DNA from: Elusimicrobia bacterium GWA2_61_42
Lineage (GTDB): Bacteria; Elusimicrobiota; Elusimicrobia; Elusimicrobiales; UBA9959
Direction of reading: 5' to 3'
Assembly (NCBI GenBank): GCA_001799615.1
Contig: MGTU01000022.1
Span: forward strand, 93,748-156,959
Length of the DNA stretch: 63,212 nucleotides
The notes beneath the pieces are model-generated. The model saw only the letters and a program-made list of their open reading frames with translations, was not told where the DNA came from and made no database searches. Positions 8,659-16,812 of this stretch are shown here, in pieces (within the stretch, counting starts at the first letter, position 1; each line of letters opens with the position of its first letter). The position numbers were made by a program, and so were the translations under genes.

Positions 8659-9594
8659 ATGTTTAAATTCCGAAGGCCTATAGGCCTTTTTCTTTGCGGC
8701 GGCGGGGCGCTGGGATCCTGGCAGTCGGGAGTCCTGGCCGAACTCGTGCGCCAGGGCCTGCATTTCGACGCGCTGGCGGGTTTCAGCATCGGTTCGCTGA
8801 ACGGGGCGGCCTACTGCTACGACAAGACGGGGGAACTGCGGCAGCTCTGGCGCGACATGAAGCCGTCCAAGGTGCTGAAGCTCCGGCCCCGCTATTATAA
8901 TATCCCGCTGGAGCTTTACCAGCAGGCCGGCGGCAACCCGCTTACCAAACTCAACTTTTTCATGGAGAACCAGCTGGCCAAGCTGACCCTGTTTTCCAAC
9001 AAGCCGGTCTACGACCTGCTGGGCGGGTGGCTGGCGCGCAGCGGGCCGCAGTTCAAGCGCAATATCAAGTTCTACGTCATCAGCCACGCGGTGGAGATGA
9101 AGCTGCCTTACATCGTCGGCTTCGACGGCTCCACCCAGGGGCACAGCCTGTCCTTCATTGATTCGCTGGTGGCCAGCTGCTCCATCCCCATGGTCTTTCC
9201 GCCGGTGCAGGTGAACGAGCACGGCCGCAACTACCACCTGGTGGACGGCGGCGTGATAGGCATAGCCAACATAAACCTGAACCTGTTCGAAGGCTGCCGC
9301 ACGGTGATAATGATAGGCAACTCCCGCGCCCAGGACATGGATTTTCCGGCGCTGGGGCCGTTCGGCTATTTCGAGCGCAAGGTGCGGCGGATGCTGGCCA
9401 TCCACACGCAGAAGATCTACGAGTCCCGCGTATTCATAAAATCCGAGCCCGACGTCTACCTGATAAAACCCCCGATGGACCTGGGCCTGGGGCTGCTGGA
9501 GTTCGACGGCGAGAAGTGCGAAAAGGCCTTCGACATCGGCGAGGCCGAAGCCGACATCTTCCTGCGCAACTACGGGCAGGTCAATAATAAATGA
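8659..9594 (+). CDS. Patatin-like phospholipase
   Basis: This 311-residue protein has all patatin hallmarks: the oxyanion-hole GGGALGSW (residues 14-21), the nucleophile Ser43 in GFSIGS, and the catalytic Asp in VDGGV in the second half. Patatins are Ser-Asp lipid acyl hydrolases. No signal peptide is visible, so it probably acts in the cytoplasm or on the inner face of the membrane. The ATG at 8659 lacks a clear ribosome binding site. It overlaps the TauE gene by four bases and opens a plus-strand operon. Confidence 0.87.
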   Translation: MFKFRRPIGLFLCGGGALGSWQSGVLAELVRQGLHFDALAGFSIGSLNGAAYCYDKTGELRQLWRDMKPSKVLKLRPRYYNIPLELYQQAGGNPLTKLNFFMENQLAKLTLFSNKPVYDLLGGWLARSGPQFKRNIKFYVISHAVEMKLPYIVGFDGSTQGHSLSFIDSLVASCSIPMVFPPVQVNEHGRNYHLVDGGVIGIANINLNLFEGCRTVIMIGNSRAQDMDFPALGPFGYFERKVRRMLAIHTQKIYESRVFIKSEPDVYLIKPPMDLGLGLLEFDGEKCEKAFDIGEAEADIFLRNYGQVNNK

Positions 9595-10430
9595 TGCCGG
9601 AACTCAACGCGCTTAATTTTTCCGTACTGGTCTCCTTCGGCGTCTTTATCGGCCTGCTGGGGTCGGCCTTGGGCGTGGGCGGCGGCATCTTCATGGTGCC
9701 GTTCCTGGTGCTGGCGCTCAAGATCCCCATCCACCAGGCTGTGGCCGCCTCGCTGGTGGCCATCGTGGCCACCTCCAGCGCCGTGGCCGCGGTGAACGTG
9801 GAGCGGGGCCTCGCCAATATCCGGCTGGGCATAACGCTGGAAGTCACCACGGCCCTGGGCTCCATAGCGGGGGCGCTGATAGCCAGCCGCCTCGACGCCG
9901 GTGCGGTACAGCTGCTGTTCGCCCTGATGCTGTTCCCCGTTTCGGCGCTGATGTTCCACAAAGGCCGCAAAGGCCCGGCGCCGCAGGCCGCTCCGGCCGC
10001 CGGCCCGGCTTCGGCTTTCGACTCGGCTTTTTTCGACCCGGCCCTGGCGGCCCATACGCCGTACAAGGTGAAGAACATGGCGCCCGCCTCTTTTATTTCT
10101 TTCTTCGCCGGGTCCCTTTCCGGGCTGCTCGGCATAGGCGGCGGCATCGTGCAGGTGCCGGTGATGAACCTGCTGTGCGGCGTGCCCATGAAGGCCGCGG
10201 CCGCCACCAGCAACTTCATCATCGGGGTTTCGGCGGCGGCCAGCGCTTACGTGTATTTCCGCAAGGGGCTGATCCCGCTGGAACTGACGGCGATGATAGT
10301 TACCGGGGTGCTGATCGGGTCCTTCCTGGGTATCTACGCCCTTTACAAAGCGCGTTCCGAGAAACTGCAGCTGGTCTTTTCCGCGCTGGTCCTGCTGGTC
10401 GGGATTAAAATGCTGCTGGCGGCGCTCTGA
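9591..10430 (+). CDS. TauE/SafE family permease (sulfite/organosulfonate exporter family)
   Basis: The 279-residue membrane protein has two homologous halves, each starting with a Gly-rich helix: GLLGSALGVGGGIFMVP near residue 20 and GLLGIGGGIVQVP near 180. This duplicated motif is the family hallmark, with about eight transmembrane segments. The Ala/Pro-rich stretch around residues 125-150 would be the loop joining the halves. The next gene encodes a DUF1634 protein, which commonly accompanies this family, so the two probably form one transporter. The substrate (sulfite, taurine, sulfoacetate or another anion) cannot be read from sequence. Confidence 0.85.
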   Translation: MMPELNALNFSVLVSFGVFIGLLGSALGVGGGIFMVPFLVLALKIPIHQAVAASLVAIVATSSAVAAVNVERGLANIRLGITLEVTTALGSIAGALIASRLDAGAVQLLFALMLFPVSALMFHKGRKGPAPQAAPAAGPASAFDSAFFDPALAAHTPYKVKNMAPASFISFFAGSLSGLLGIGGGIVQVPVMNLLCGVPMKAAAATSNFIIGVSAAASAYVYFRKGLIPLELTAMIVTGVLIGSFLGIYALYKARSEKLQLVFSALVLLVGIKMLLAAL

Positions 10431-10431
10431 T

Positions 10432-10716
10432 ATGGAAAAAAGTTTTTCAGAAAAAAAATTCGCGAGCCTGATACAGCGCACCCTGCTGGCCGGGGTGTTC
10501 CTGAGCGCGCTGCTGCTCTTCGCCGGGTTCGCCTTTACGGTTTCCGGGGCTCCCGCGGGGACCACCCTCCTGCGCGCCGGCATCCTGGCGCTGCTGCTTA
10601 CCCCCGCCGCGCGCGTGATGATGCTGATCTACGGCTACTGGCGCGGCGGCGAGCACTATTTCGCGCTGGCTTCTTTCGTGGTGCTGGCCCTGCTGGGGCT
10701 TTCTATTCTGGTTTAG
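10432..10716 (+). CDS. DUF1634 small membrane protein
   Basis: A 94-residue protein with three hydrophobic helices (about 17-38, 45-65 and 75-93). It starts one base after the TauE/SafE stop codon. DUF1634 proteins typically pair with TauE/SafE permeases and are presumed accessory subunits; the length and three-helix layout fit. No catalytic residues are apparent. Confidence 0.75.
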   Translation: MEKSFSEKKFASLIQRTLLAGVFLSALLLFAGFAFTVSGAPAGTTLLRAGILALLLTPAARVMMLIYGYWRGGEHYFALASFVVLALLGLSILV

Positions 10717-10727
10717 CCGAGGATAAA

Positions 10728-11984
10728 ATGAAAACACTGATGCTTCTCTCCCTGTTGTGGACGGTGCCGGTCCAGGCCCAGCCGCTTTCTCCCCAGGCTA
10801 CGGCCGCGGCCCAGGCCGACGAAGACGACGAACTCGGCCCGGCGCTGGTGGACCTGCACGCCTCCACCAGGCCCTTCACGCTGAGCCCCGGGGCCGACGA
10901 GCGCTATGACCGCGGGATAGCCCGGATGTACCGGCTGGAGTTCGACAAAGCCGAAGAGGATTTCAAGGAGATAGTCAGGCTCTCCCCGGCAAGCCCCGCG
11001 GGCTACTTCGCGCTGGCCGCGCTCTCCTGGTGGCGCTATTCCCAGAATTTCGACATGCAGGGCAGCGACAAGGCCATCCAGGAAGAATTTATCGCCAACT
11101 CGGACAAGGTCATAGACCTGTCGAAGCGGATGGTGAAAGAGGAGCGCGACCTGGACCAGGCTTATTTCTTCATGGGCAGCGCCTACGGCCTGCAGGGCCG
11201 CTGGTACGCGGTGCAGCGCAGCTGGTGGCGGGCCTACACGCACGGCAGGAAGGGCCGAAAATTCCTGAAGAAATGCGTGGAAGTGAACCCCGCCGTTTAC
11301 GACGCCTACGCCGGCCTGGGCATCTTCGACTATTACGCGGCCACGCTGCCGGGGGCGCTGGGGCTGGGCGCCAAACTGTTCGTGGGCGGCGACCGCCGGC
11401 GCGGCATGGAATACGTGCGGCTGGCCAAGGAGAAGGGCCGCTTCTTCAAGATCGAGGCGCGCTTTTTCCTTATAGAGATCTACTCCATGCACGAGAAGGA
11501 CTTCAAGGCGGCCTACGCAGAGACCGGCGAGCTGCGCGCGCTGGACCCGACCAACATGCTGTTCCGCGTGGGCGAGATCATGACGCATATGCAGGCCAAA
11601 GACTGGCAGGCGGTGCTGGACGAGAGCGAGGCCTTCCTGGGGGCCTGGCAGGTAAAGCAGCAGAAAGGTCTGGAGACCCAGCTGGCGATGATCTACCTTT
11701 CGGCCGGGGACGCCCTGATAGCGTTGAAGCGCTACGAGGAGGCCGCGGCCTGGCTGACCACAGGGATCGAGAAGACCGGCTACCCCGAGAAAGGCTGGGT
11801 GACCTACTGCTACCTGCGCCGCGCCCAGGCGCTGGACCTGCTCGGCCGCCGCGCGGAAGCCCTGGCGGATTATAAAACAGCCGCGGCCCGGCCGAATTTC
11901 TGGGACTCGAAAAAATACGCCAAAGCCGGCCTCAAAAAAACCCCGGACTACAAGGAAGTCTACCGCCAAATGACGGTGGATTAG
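10728..11984 (+). CDS. Periplasmic TPR-repeat protein
   Basis: The 418-residue protein begins with a signal peptide (MKTLMLLSLLWTVPVQAQ) and then consists of helical tetratricopeptide-like repeats: RMYRLEFDKAEEDFKEIVRL, the conserved YAGLGIFDYYAATLPG, and KRYEEAAAWLTTGI towards the C-terminus. Such proteins act as scaffolds in the periplasm or at the outer membrane. It begins 11 bases after DUF1634 with GAGGATAAA upstream and is the last gene of the operon. Its partner is unknown, and nothing ties it directly to the transporter other than co-transcription. Confidence 0.7.
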   Translation: MKTLMLLSLLWTVPVQAQPLSPQATAAAQADEDDELGPALVDLHASTRPFTLSPGADERYDRGIARMYRLEFDKAEEDFKEIVRLSPASPAGYFALAALSWWRYSQNFDMQGSDKAIQEEFIANSDKVIDLSKRMVKEERDLDQAYFFMGSAYGLQGRWYAVQRSWWRAYTHGRKGRKFLKKCVEVNPAVYDAYAGLGIFDYYAATLPGALGLGAKLFVGGDRRRGMEYVRLAKEKGRFFKIEARFFLIEIYSMHEKDFKAAYAETGELRALDPTNMLFRVGEIMTHMQAKDWQAVLDESEAFLGAWQVKQQKGLETQLAMIYLSAGDALIALKRYEEAAAWLTTGIEKTGYPEKGWVTYCYLRRAQALDLLGRRAEALADYKTAAARPNFWDSKKYAKAGLKKTPDYKEVYRQMTVD

Positions 11985-11993
11985 CCATCCCAC

Positions 11994-12023
11994 TTGCGGC
12001 GGCTGCCGGGTTTTCTGTAATAT
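11994..12023 (+). promoter_or_regulatory. Candidate promoter of the nucleotidyltransferase gene
   Basis: TTGCGG (11994-11999), an 18-base spacer and TAATAT (12018-12023), followed by the ribosome binding site CAGGGAGA before the ATG at 12047. Confidence 0.45.
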
Positions 12024-12046
12024 CGGTGACAGACCAGGGAGACTAT

Positions 12047-13054
12047 ATGAATAAGACTGAATTTACGGCGGTGGTGCCGGTGGCGGGGGCGGGGACGCGG
12101 CTGCGCCCGCACACCCATACTTATCCCAAGGTGCTGCTGACCGTGGGCGACAAGCCCATAATAGGCCATATCCTCGACGATATACAGCAGGCGGGGATAA
12201 AGAAGATCTGCATGGTGGTGGGCTACCTGGGTGAAAAGATAAAAGAGTACGTAGCCGCCAATTATAAACACCTCGATGTTAACTACGTGGAGCAGCCCGA
12301 ACCGAAGGGCCTGGGGCACGCCATCTGGCTGACCCGGCGCTGCGTCACCGGCCCCGTGGTGGTGATGCTGGGCGATACCATTCTGGACGCTGACCTGTCC
12401 AAGTTCCTGACCTCCAAAGAGGACTGTCTGGCCGTGAAGGAAGTGGCGGACCCCCGGCGTTTCGGCGTGGTGGAGGTGAAAGGCGGCTATATCTCGGCCA
12501 TGGTGGAAAAGCCCGAGAAGCCCAAGACCAAGCTGGCCATCGTCGGTATCTACTCTTTCCACAATTCTTCCGCCCTTTACAACAGCCTGGAGAAACTGGT
12601 GGATTCCGGCCGCACCACCAAGGGCGAGATCCAGTTCACCGACGCGCTGGCCGCCATGGTGAAGGGCGGGCACAAGATAAAGCCGGTGCCCATAGAGGGC
12701 TGGTACGATTGCGGCAAGCCTGAAACCCTGCTGGAGACCAACCGGCATATCCTGGACAAGAAGAAGTTCTCGCCGAAGGCGAAGAACTGCCTGATCATCC
12801 CGCCGGTCTATATTTCGCCTACGGCCAAGGTGGAGAATTCCATAGTGGGGCCCTACGCCGCCATCGGCGACGGCGCCAGGATAGATTCCTCCATAATCTC
12901 GGATTCGATAGTCAACGAGAACGCCTTTATCATCAACATGAACCTGAGCGGCTCGCTGGTGGGGCCCAGCGCCACGGTAGTGGGCCGCAAGGACCAGCTG
13001 AACGTCGGAGAGAATTCGGAGATCAGGTTCGACAAGAACGTCTGCGATATCTGA
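12047..13054 (+). CDS. Sugar nucleotidyltransferase with left-handed beta-helix tail
   Basis: The 335-residue protein has the nucleotidyltransferase signature VPVAGAGTRLRPHTHTYPK at the N-terminus, a metal-binding Asp in VMLGDT, and the GWYDCGKPETLLETN block that closes the catalytic domain near residue 230. The C-terminal hundred residues contain hexapeptide-like turns (ISPTAKVENSIVGPYAAIGD) that form a beta-helix. The layout resembles long glucose-1-phosphate thymidylyltransferases and Sep/archaeal-type NDP-sugar synthases. It would make an NDP-sugar for envelope glycan. The ATG at 12047 follows GGGAGA; a GTG at 12026 is less likely. It ends at a shared terminator. Confidence 0.8.
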   Translation: MNKTEFTAVVPVAGAGTRLRPHTHTYPKVLLTVGDKPIIGHILDDIQQAGIKKICMVVGYLGEKIKEYVAANYKHLDVNYVEQPEPKGLGHAIWLTRRCVTGPVVVMLGDTILDADLSKFLTSKEDCLAVKEVADPRRFGVVEVKGGYISAMVEKPEKPKTKLAIVGIYSFHNSSALYNSLEKLVDSGRTTKGEIQFTDALAAMVKGGHKIKPVPIEGWYDCGKPETLLETNRHILDKKKFSPKAKNCLIIPPVYISPTAKVENSIVGPYAAIGDGARIDSSIISDSIVNENAFIINMNLSGSLVGPSATVVGRKDQLNVGENSEIRFDKNVCDI

Positions 13055-13065
13055 GCCGCGGCTAT

Positions 13066-13102
13066 AAAAAAACAGGCGGCCGAAGGGCCGCCTGTTTTTT
13101 TT
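13066..13102. terminator. Bidirectional terminator between convergent genes
   Basis: The perfect stem AACAGGCGGCC (13071-13081)/GGCCGCCTGTT (13086-13096) is flanked by an A-run on the left and a T-run on the right, and serves both converging genes. Confidence 0.9.
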
Positions 13103-13112
13103 ATCCCCGGGA

Positions 13113-14285
13113 TTACAGCCTGGTCCAGTCCAAAGGTTTCAGCCGGCGCAGGGTTTCCCGCAGCTTGTTGTCGGGCTCGGTAAGCGAGAACCGCACGTAA
13201 CCCTCGCCGCAGCGCCCGAAGCCGGAGCCCGGCGCGGTAAGCACTGAAGCGTGCTCGAGCATGAAATAGACGGCGTCCAGAGAGGAGCAGCTCACGGGGG
13301 GCTTGGCCCAGATGAAGCAGCTGCCGCCCGGCTGCGCGAATTTCCAGCCGCAGGCGGCCAGGCCCGCGCAGAAGTCCTGCGCCCTTTTCTTGAATTTTTC
13401 CCGTATCGGCGGCACTATGGTCTCATGGTTCTTCAGGGCGAAGGCCACGGCGTTCTGCACGGCGTTGAAAGGGCCGGAGTCGATGTTCTCTTTCAACTGG
13501 TTCAGCGCGCAGACGAGCTTCGAGTTGCCTACCACCCAGCCTACGCGCCAGCCGGCCATGCAGTAGGTCTTGGACGAGGAATAGAACTCCACCGCCACGT
13601 CGCGCGCGCCGGGAACTTCCAGGATGCTGGGAGCCGGCTTGCCGAAATAGATCTCGCAGTAGGCCGCGTCCTGAGCTATGATAACGCTGTTCTTCCTGGC
13701 CCACTTCACCAGGTCCTTGTAGAAATCCAGCGAGGCGCTGGCGCCGGTGGGGTTGTTGGGGTAATTCAGGAAGAACAGCTTGGTTTTGTCCACTATCTTC
13801 TGCGGGATCTTGCCCAGGTCGGGCAGGAAAGCGTTCTTCTCTTCGAGGGGAACGTCGTGGATGCGCCCGCCGCACAGCACCACGCCCGTTCTGTAGGTGG
13901 GGTAGGTCGGGTCCGGGATAAGGCAGTAGTCGCCCGCGTTCATGGCCACGAAGGGCAGGTGGGCTATGCCTTCCTTGGAGCCTATCAGTATGGATACCTC
14001 GTCGGCCGGGTGGAAGCTGAGGCCGTGGCGGCGCTTATGCCAGGCGGAGACTTCGCGCCGCAGGTTCTCGTTGCCCTTGGTGTTGGGGTACCTGTGGTTG
14101 GAGCCCTTCTTTACCTCGCTGACGGCGCAATTCACTATCGACGGCGCCGTGGGGATGTCCGGGTCGCCTACGGCCAGGCTGATGATGTCCTTGCCCTTGG
14201 CGCGCTCGGCGCGCTCCTTGCGGTAAAGTTCCTCGAAAAGAAAGGGCTTGAACGATCTGATCTTGTCGCTAAGTTCTATTTTCAT
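13113..14285 (-). CDS. Class I/II aminotransferase, LL-diaminopimelate-aminotransferase-like
   Basis: A 390-residue fold-type I PLP enzyme. Visible motifs are SLAVGDPDIPT near residue 36, FLNYPNNPTGA near 170, and the PLP lysine in SSSKTYCMAGWRVGW near 235, followed by the substrate-binding Arg in GYVRFSL. The closest family I recognise is the DapL/AspC-like group. DapL makes LL-diaminopimelate for lysine and peptidoglycan, but related proteins use other amino acids. It is the third gene after dctQ and dctM (gap of 36 bases), so a role with an imported carboxylic or keto acid is equally possible. Confidence 0.72.
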   Translation of the reverse strand: MKIELSDKIRSFKPFLFEELYRKERAERAKGKDIISLAVGDPDIPTAPSIVNCAVSEVKKGSNHRYPNTKGNENLRREVSAWHKRRHGLSFHPADEVSILIGSKEGIAHLPFVAMNAGDYCLIPDPTYPTYRTGVVLCGGRIHDVPLEEKNAFLPDLGKIPQKIVDKTKLFFLNYPNNPTGASASLDFYKDLVKWARKNSVIIAQDAAYCEIYFGKPAPSILEVPGARDVAVEFYSSSKTYCMAGWRVGWVVGNSKLVCALNQLKENIDSGPFNAVQNAVAFALKNHETIVPPIREKFKKRAQDFCAGLAACGWKFAQPGGSCFIWAKPPVSCSSLDAVYFMLEHASVLTAPGSGFGRCGEGYVRFSLTEPDNKLRETLRRLKPLDWTRL

Positions 14286-14321
14286 AAATCGGGTCTTTTG
14301 AAGCGGGCCCGGCGGGGTCCG

Positions 14322-15584
14322 TTATTTGTTTATGCCGATCAGGCTGAGCGCGGGCAGGTAGGTGACCAAAGCCAGCATGCCCAGCAGGATCAGCAGGAAA
14401 GGGCCGGTAGAGCGGTAAAGCAGGGGAAGCTTTTTGTGAAAGCGCGAGCTGGCCAGGAACAGGTTCAGCCCCAGCGGCGGCAGCATGTAGCCTATCTCCA
14501 GGTTCAGCAGGAAGATGATGCCCAGGTGAACGGGGTCTATGCCGTACTGCGAGGCCACCGGCACGATGATCGGCACCACGATGAGGATGGCCGAGAAGAT
14601 CTCGATCATGTTGATGACCAGCAGGAAAGCGTTGAGCAGGATCAGGAACACCACCTTGCTGGACACGTAGGCGTGCAGCCAGGCGAAGATCTTGTCGGGG
14701 ATCTGCGCGTCTATCAGGTAATTGGTGAAGCCCAGCGCCGTGCCCAGCACCATGAAGATGGCGCCGACCAGCAGCATGCTCTTGACCGCCACGCGCGGGA
14801 TATCCTTGAAGAGGTTGAGGTCCTTATAAATAAAGACTTCCGTGAGGATAACGTAGAAGGCCATCACCGAGGCCGCCTCGCCGGCGGTGAACAGGCCCAT
14901 GTAGATGCCGCCGATGATCACGAAGGGCAGCGGCAGTTCCCAGGCGATATCGCGCGCGGCTTTTTTCAGCGCCGCGACCGAGAAGGGGATGCTTTTTACG
15001 CCGGCCTTGCGGGCGGTGAAGAAAGCGTAGATGGAAAGCGCCACCAGCAGCAGCGCGCCCGGCAGCAGGCCGGCCCTGAAAAGCCGGTCTATGTCTATCT
15101 TCGCCACTATGGCGTAAAGGATGATGGGCAGGCTGGGCGGGAAAAGCAGGCCCAGGCTGCCGGTAGTGGTAAGCAGGCCCAGCGTAAATTTTTCAGGGTA
15201 GCCCTGCTTGGACAGCATCGGGTAAAGCAGGCCGCCCAGGGCTATGATGGTGACGCCCGAGGCGCCGGTGAAGGCCGTGAACAGCGCGGTGGTGAACAGC
15301 GCCACTATGGCCAGCCCGCCCGGCAGCGTGCCGAACAGGGCTTCGGCCAGGGCCAGCATGCGCTGGGGGGCCTTGCTTTCGGCCAGGATATAGCCGGAGA
15401 AGGTGAACAGCGGGATGGCGATCAGCGCCGGCAGGGAGGCCAGGCGCAGCATCTCCACGATGACGGCGGAGGAATCGATGCCGGACCCGGAGAAGAGCAG
15501 CACGGCCCCGCCGCCTATCAGCGTGAAGACCGGCGAGCCCAGGAAGGCCAGCAGCAGGATCAGGAGGCCGACGAGGAGGCCCAT
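14322..15584 (-). CDS. dctM: TRAP transporter large permease (DctM family)
   Basis: The 420-residue protein has about twelve transmembrane helices and typical DctM sequence: GASGVTIIALGGLLYPMLSK near residue 110, LLTTTGSLGLLFPPSLPII near 140 and GYMLPPLGLNLFLASS near 360. It is the sodium-coupled translocation subunit of a tripartite ATP-independent transporter for organic acids or small polar solutes. It starts one base inside the dctQ stop codon. The substrate-binding protein is not in this operon; a DctP/TatT pair lies 4 kb away on the same strand. Confidence 0.88.
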   Translation of the reverse strand: MGLLVGLLILLLAFLGSPVFTLIGGGAVLLFSGSGIDSSAVIVEMLRLASLPALIAIPLFTFSGYILAESKAPQRMLALAEALFGTLPGGLAIVALFTTALFTAFTGASGVTIIALGGLLYPMLSKQGYPEKFTLGLLTTTGSLGLLFPPSLPIILYAIVAKIDIDRLFRAGLLPGALLLVALSIYAFFTARKAGVKSIPFSVAALKKAARDIAWELPLPFVIIGGIYMGLFTAGEAASVMAFYVILTEVFIYKDLNLFKDIPRVAVKSMLLVGAIFMVLGTALGFTNYLIDAQIPDKIFAWLHAYVSSKVVFLILLNAFLLVINMIEIFSAILIVVPIIVPVASQYGIDPVHLGIIFLLNLEIGYMLPPLGLNLFLASSRFHKKLPLLYRSTGPFLLILLGMLALVTYLPALSLIGINK

Positions 15585-16084
15585 CAGAAAGGCCCCTCGA
15601 AGGAATCTTTAGGCCGGAAGAGGCCGATAAGGGTGTGCACGCCGATCAGGGCGAAAGAGAGCGGGATGATCATCACGGCCCAGCCGCCTTCGACGCCGAA
15701 CATCCCTATGTAGAAGGCGACCGAGCCGGCCGCGAACTCATCGCGGATGAATTTCCAGGCGGCGTAGAAGAGCAGGGCCGAGGCCGCCGCGGTGAACACG
15801 GCGGCGAAAACGTCGAGCGGGCGGTGCATTTTCTTCGGGGCGAATTTAACGAAGGCCTCGAGGGCGAAATGGCTGGAGTACCGGGCGGCCAGCGCCGAAC
15901 CCGTCAGGCCGGCCCAGAGCACCATGTGCCGCAGCAGCGGGTCCAGCCAGACGATGCCGGAATGAAAGAAGAGGCGCAGCAGCACCTGGGAAAAGGACAG
16001 GGCGACCATGGCCAGGACCAGCGCCACGACCACGGCTTTTTCGGCCTTTACCAGGTATTCTTCCGCCTTGAACAGGACTCTCAT
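15584..16084 (-). CDS. dctQ: TRAP transporter small permease (DctQ family)
   Basis: A 166-residue protein with four hydrophobic helices and the DctQ motif PLLRHMVLWAGLTGSALAAR near residue 45. It pairs with DctM in the inner membrane. A GATAAT -10 box lies only six bases before the ATG, so the transcript probably starts at or next to the start codon. It is first in the dctQ-dctM-aminotransferase operon. Confidence 0.87.
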   Translation of the reverse strand: MRVLFKAEEYLVKAEKAVVVALVLAMVALSFSQVLLRLFFHSGIVWLDPLLRHMVLWAGLTGSALAARYSSHFALEAFVKFAPKKMHRPLDVFAAVFTAAASALLFYAAWKFIRDEFAAGSVAFYIGMFGVEGGWAVMIIPLSFALIGVHTLIGLFRPKDSFEGPF

Positions 16085-16090
16085 ACTTTT

Positions 16091-16120
16091 ATTATCCTAA
16101 ATGGCCGCGCGGCACCGCAA
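16091..16120 (-). promoter_or_regulatory. Promoter for a probably leaderless dctQ transcript
   Basis: On the minus strand, TTGCGG (16120-16115), an 18-base spacer and GATAAT (16096-16091) are followed by six bases and then the ATG at 16084. This places the expected transcription start on the initiator codon. Confidence 0.5.
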
Positions 16121-16215
16121 GAGATGTATTTTTTTGTATTATAATCGCAGGCCCTGTCTCTCTATCAGCCGGCCCGGTACGCTCCGGGACCAGTGCGGCA
16201 AAAACGGAGGAAATC

Positions 16216-16746
16216 ATGAAAATAAACAAAAAAATCGAAGACGCTATAAACAAGCAGATCAACGCCGAACTTTATTCGGCTTATCTTTACCTGGGGATGT
16301 CGGCGCGCTGCACCGAGATGAACCTGAAAGGCATGGCCAACTGGCTGTACGTGCAGGCGCAGGAAGAGATGACCCACGCCATGAAGTTCTACCGCTTCGT
16401 GCTCGAGCGTTCAGGTCATGCCGTGATGCCCGCCATCGAAGGCGTGAAGAGCGACTGGAAGGCCCCGGTGGAGATGTTCGCGGCGGCCTACGAGCATGAG
16501 CAGAAAGTGACCGCCATGATAAATAACATTATGGATATCGCCATCTCCGAGCGCGACCACGCCAGCGCCAGCATGCTGAACTGGTTCGTGGACGAGCAGG
16601 TGGAAGAGGAAGCCAACTCGTCCGAGATAGCCGAGAAGCTCAAGCTTATCGGCGAGTCCAAGGAAGGCCTGTTCATGCTGGACAAGGAACTTTCCACCCG
16701 CGTGTTCGTGGACAGCACCCAGCCCGCCGGCGGCGCGCAGGCTTAA
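16216..16746 (+). CDS. ftnA: Ferritin (bacterial non-heme type)
   Basis: The 176-residue four-helix protein keeps the ferroxidase-centre residues at the expected places: Glu18 (NAELYSAY), Glu51 and His54 (EEMTHAMKF), Glu95 and Gln128 (DEQVEEE). It would oxidise ferrous iron and store it in a 24-subunit cytoplasmic shell. A TATAAT box lies at 16140-16145 and a strong ribosome binding site CGGAGGAAA precedes the ATG. No Fur box could be recognised. It is monocistronic: a hairpin follows the stop codon. Confidence 0.92.
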   Translation: MKINKKIEDAINKQINAELYSAYLYLGMSARCTEMNLKGMANWLYVQAQEEMTHAMKFYRFVLERSGHAVMPAIEGVKSDWKAPVEMFAAAYEHEQKVTAMINNIMDIAISERDHASASMLNWFVDEQVEEEANSSEIAEKLKLIGESKEGLFMLDKELSTRVFVDSTQPAGGAQA

Positions 16747-16758
16747 CGGAAAAGAATC

Positions 16759-16793
16759 GGGGACAGGCTGCTTATTTAAAGCAGCCTGTCCCC
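16759..16793 (+). terminator. Hairpin after ferritin gene
   Basis: The 13-bp perfect stem GGGGACAGGCTGC/GCAGCCTGTCCCC has a 9-base AT-rich loop and is followed by ATTATTT rather than a clean T-run. It probably ends the ferritin transcript. It sits only 20 bases before the fhs start codon, so a role in the fhs leader is possible. Confidence 0.65.
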
Positions 16794-16812
16794 ATTATTT
16801 AGGAGCGGGATT

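Noticed and set aside
13251..15713. 820-codon open frame on the plus strand
   Set aside because: It lies antisense to the aminotransferase and dctM/dctQ genes, whose motifs are unambiguous; its product is rich in Gln, His, Arg and Glu typical of antisense frames in GC-rich DNA.
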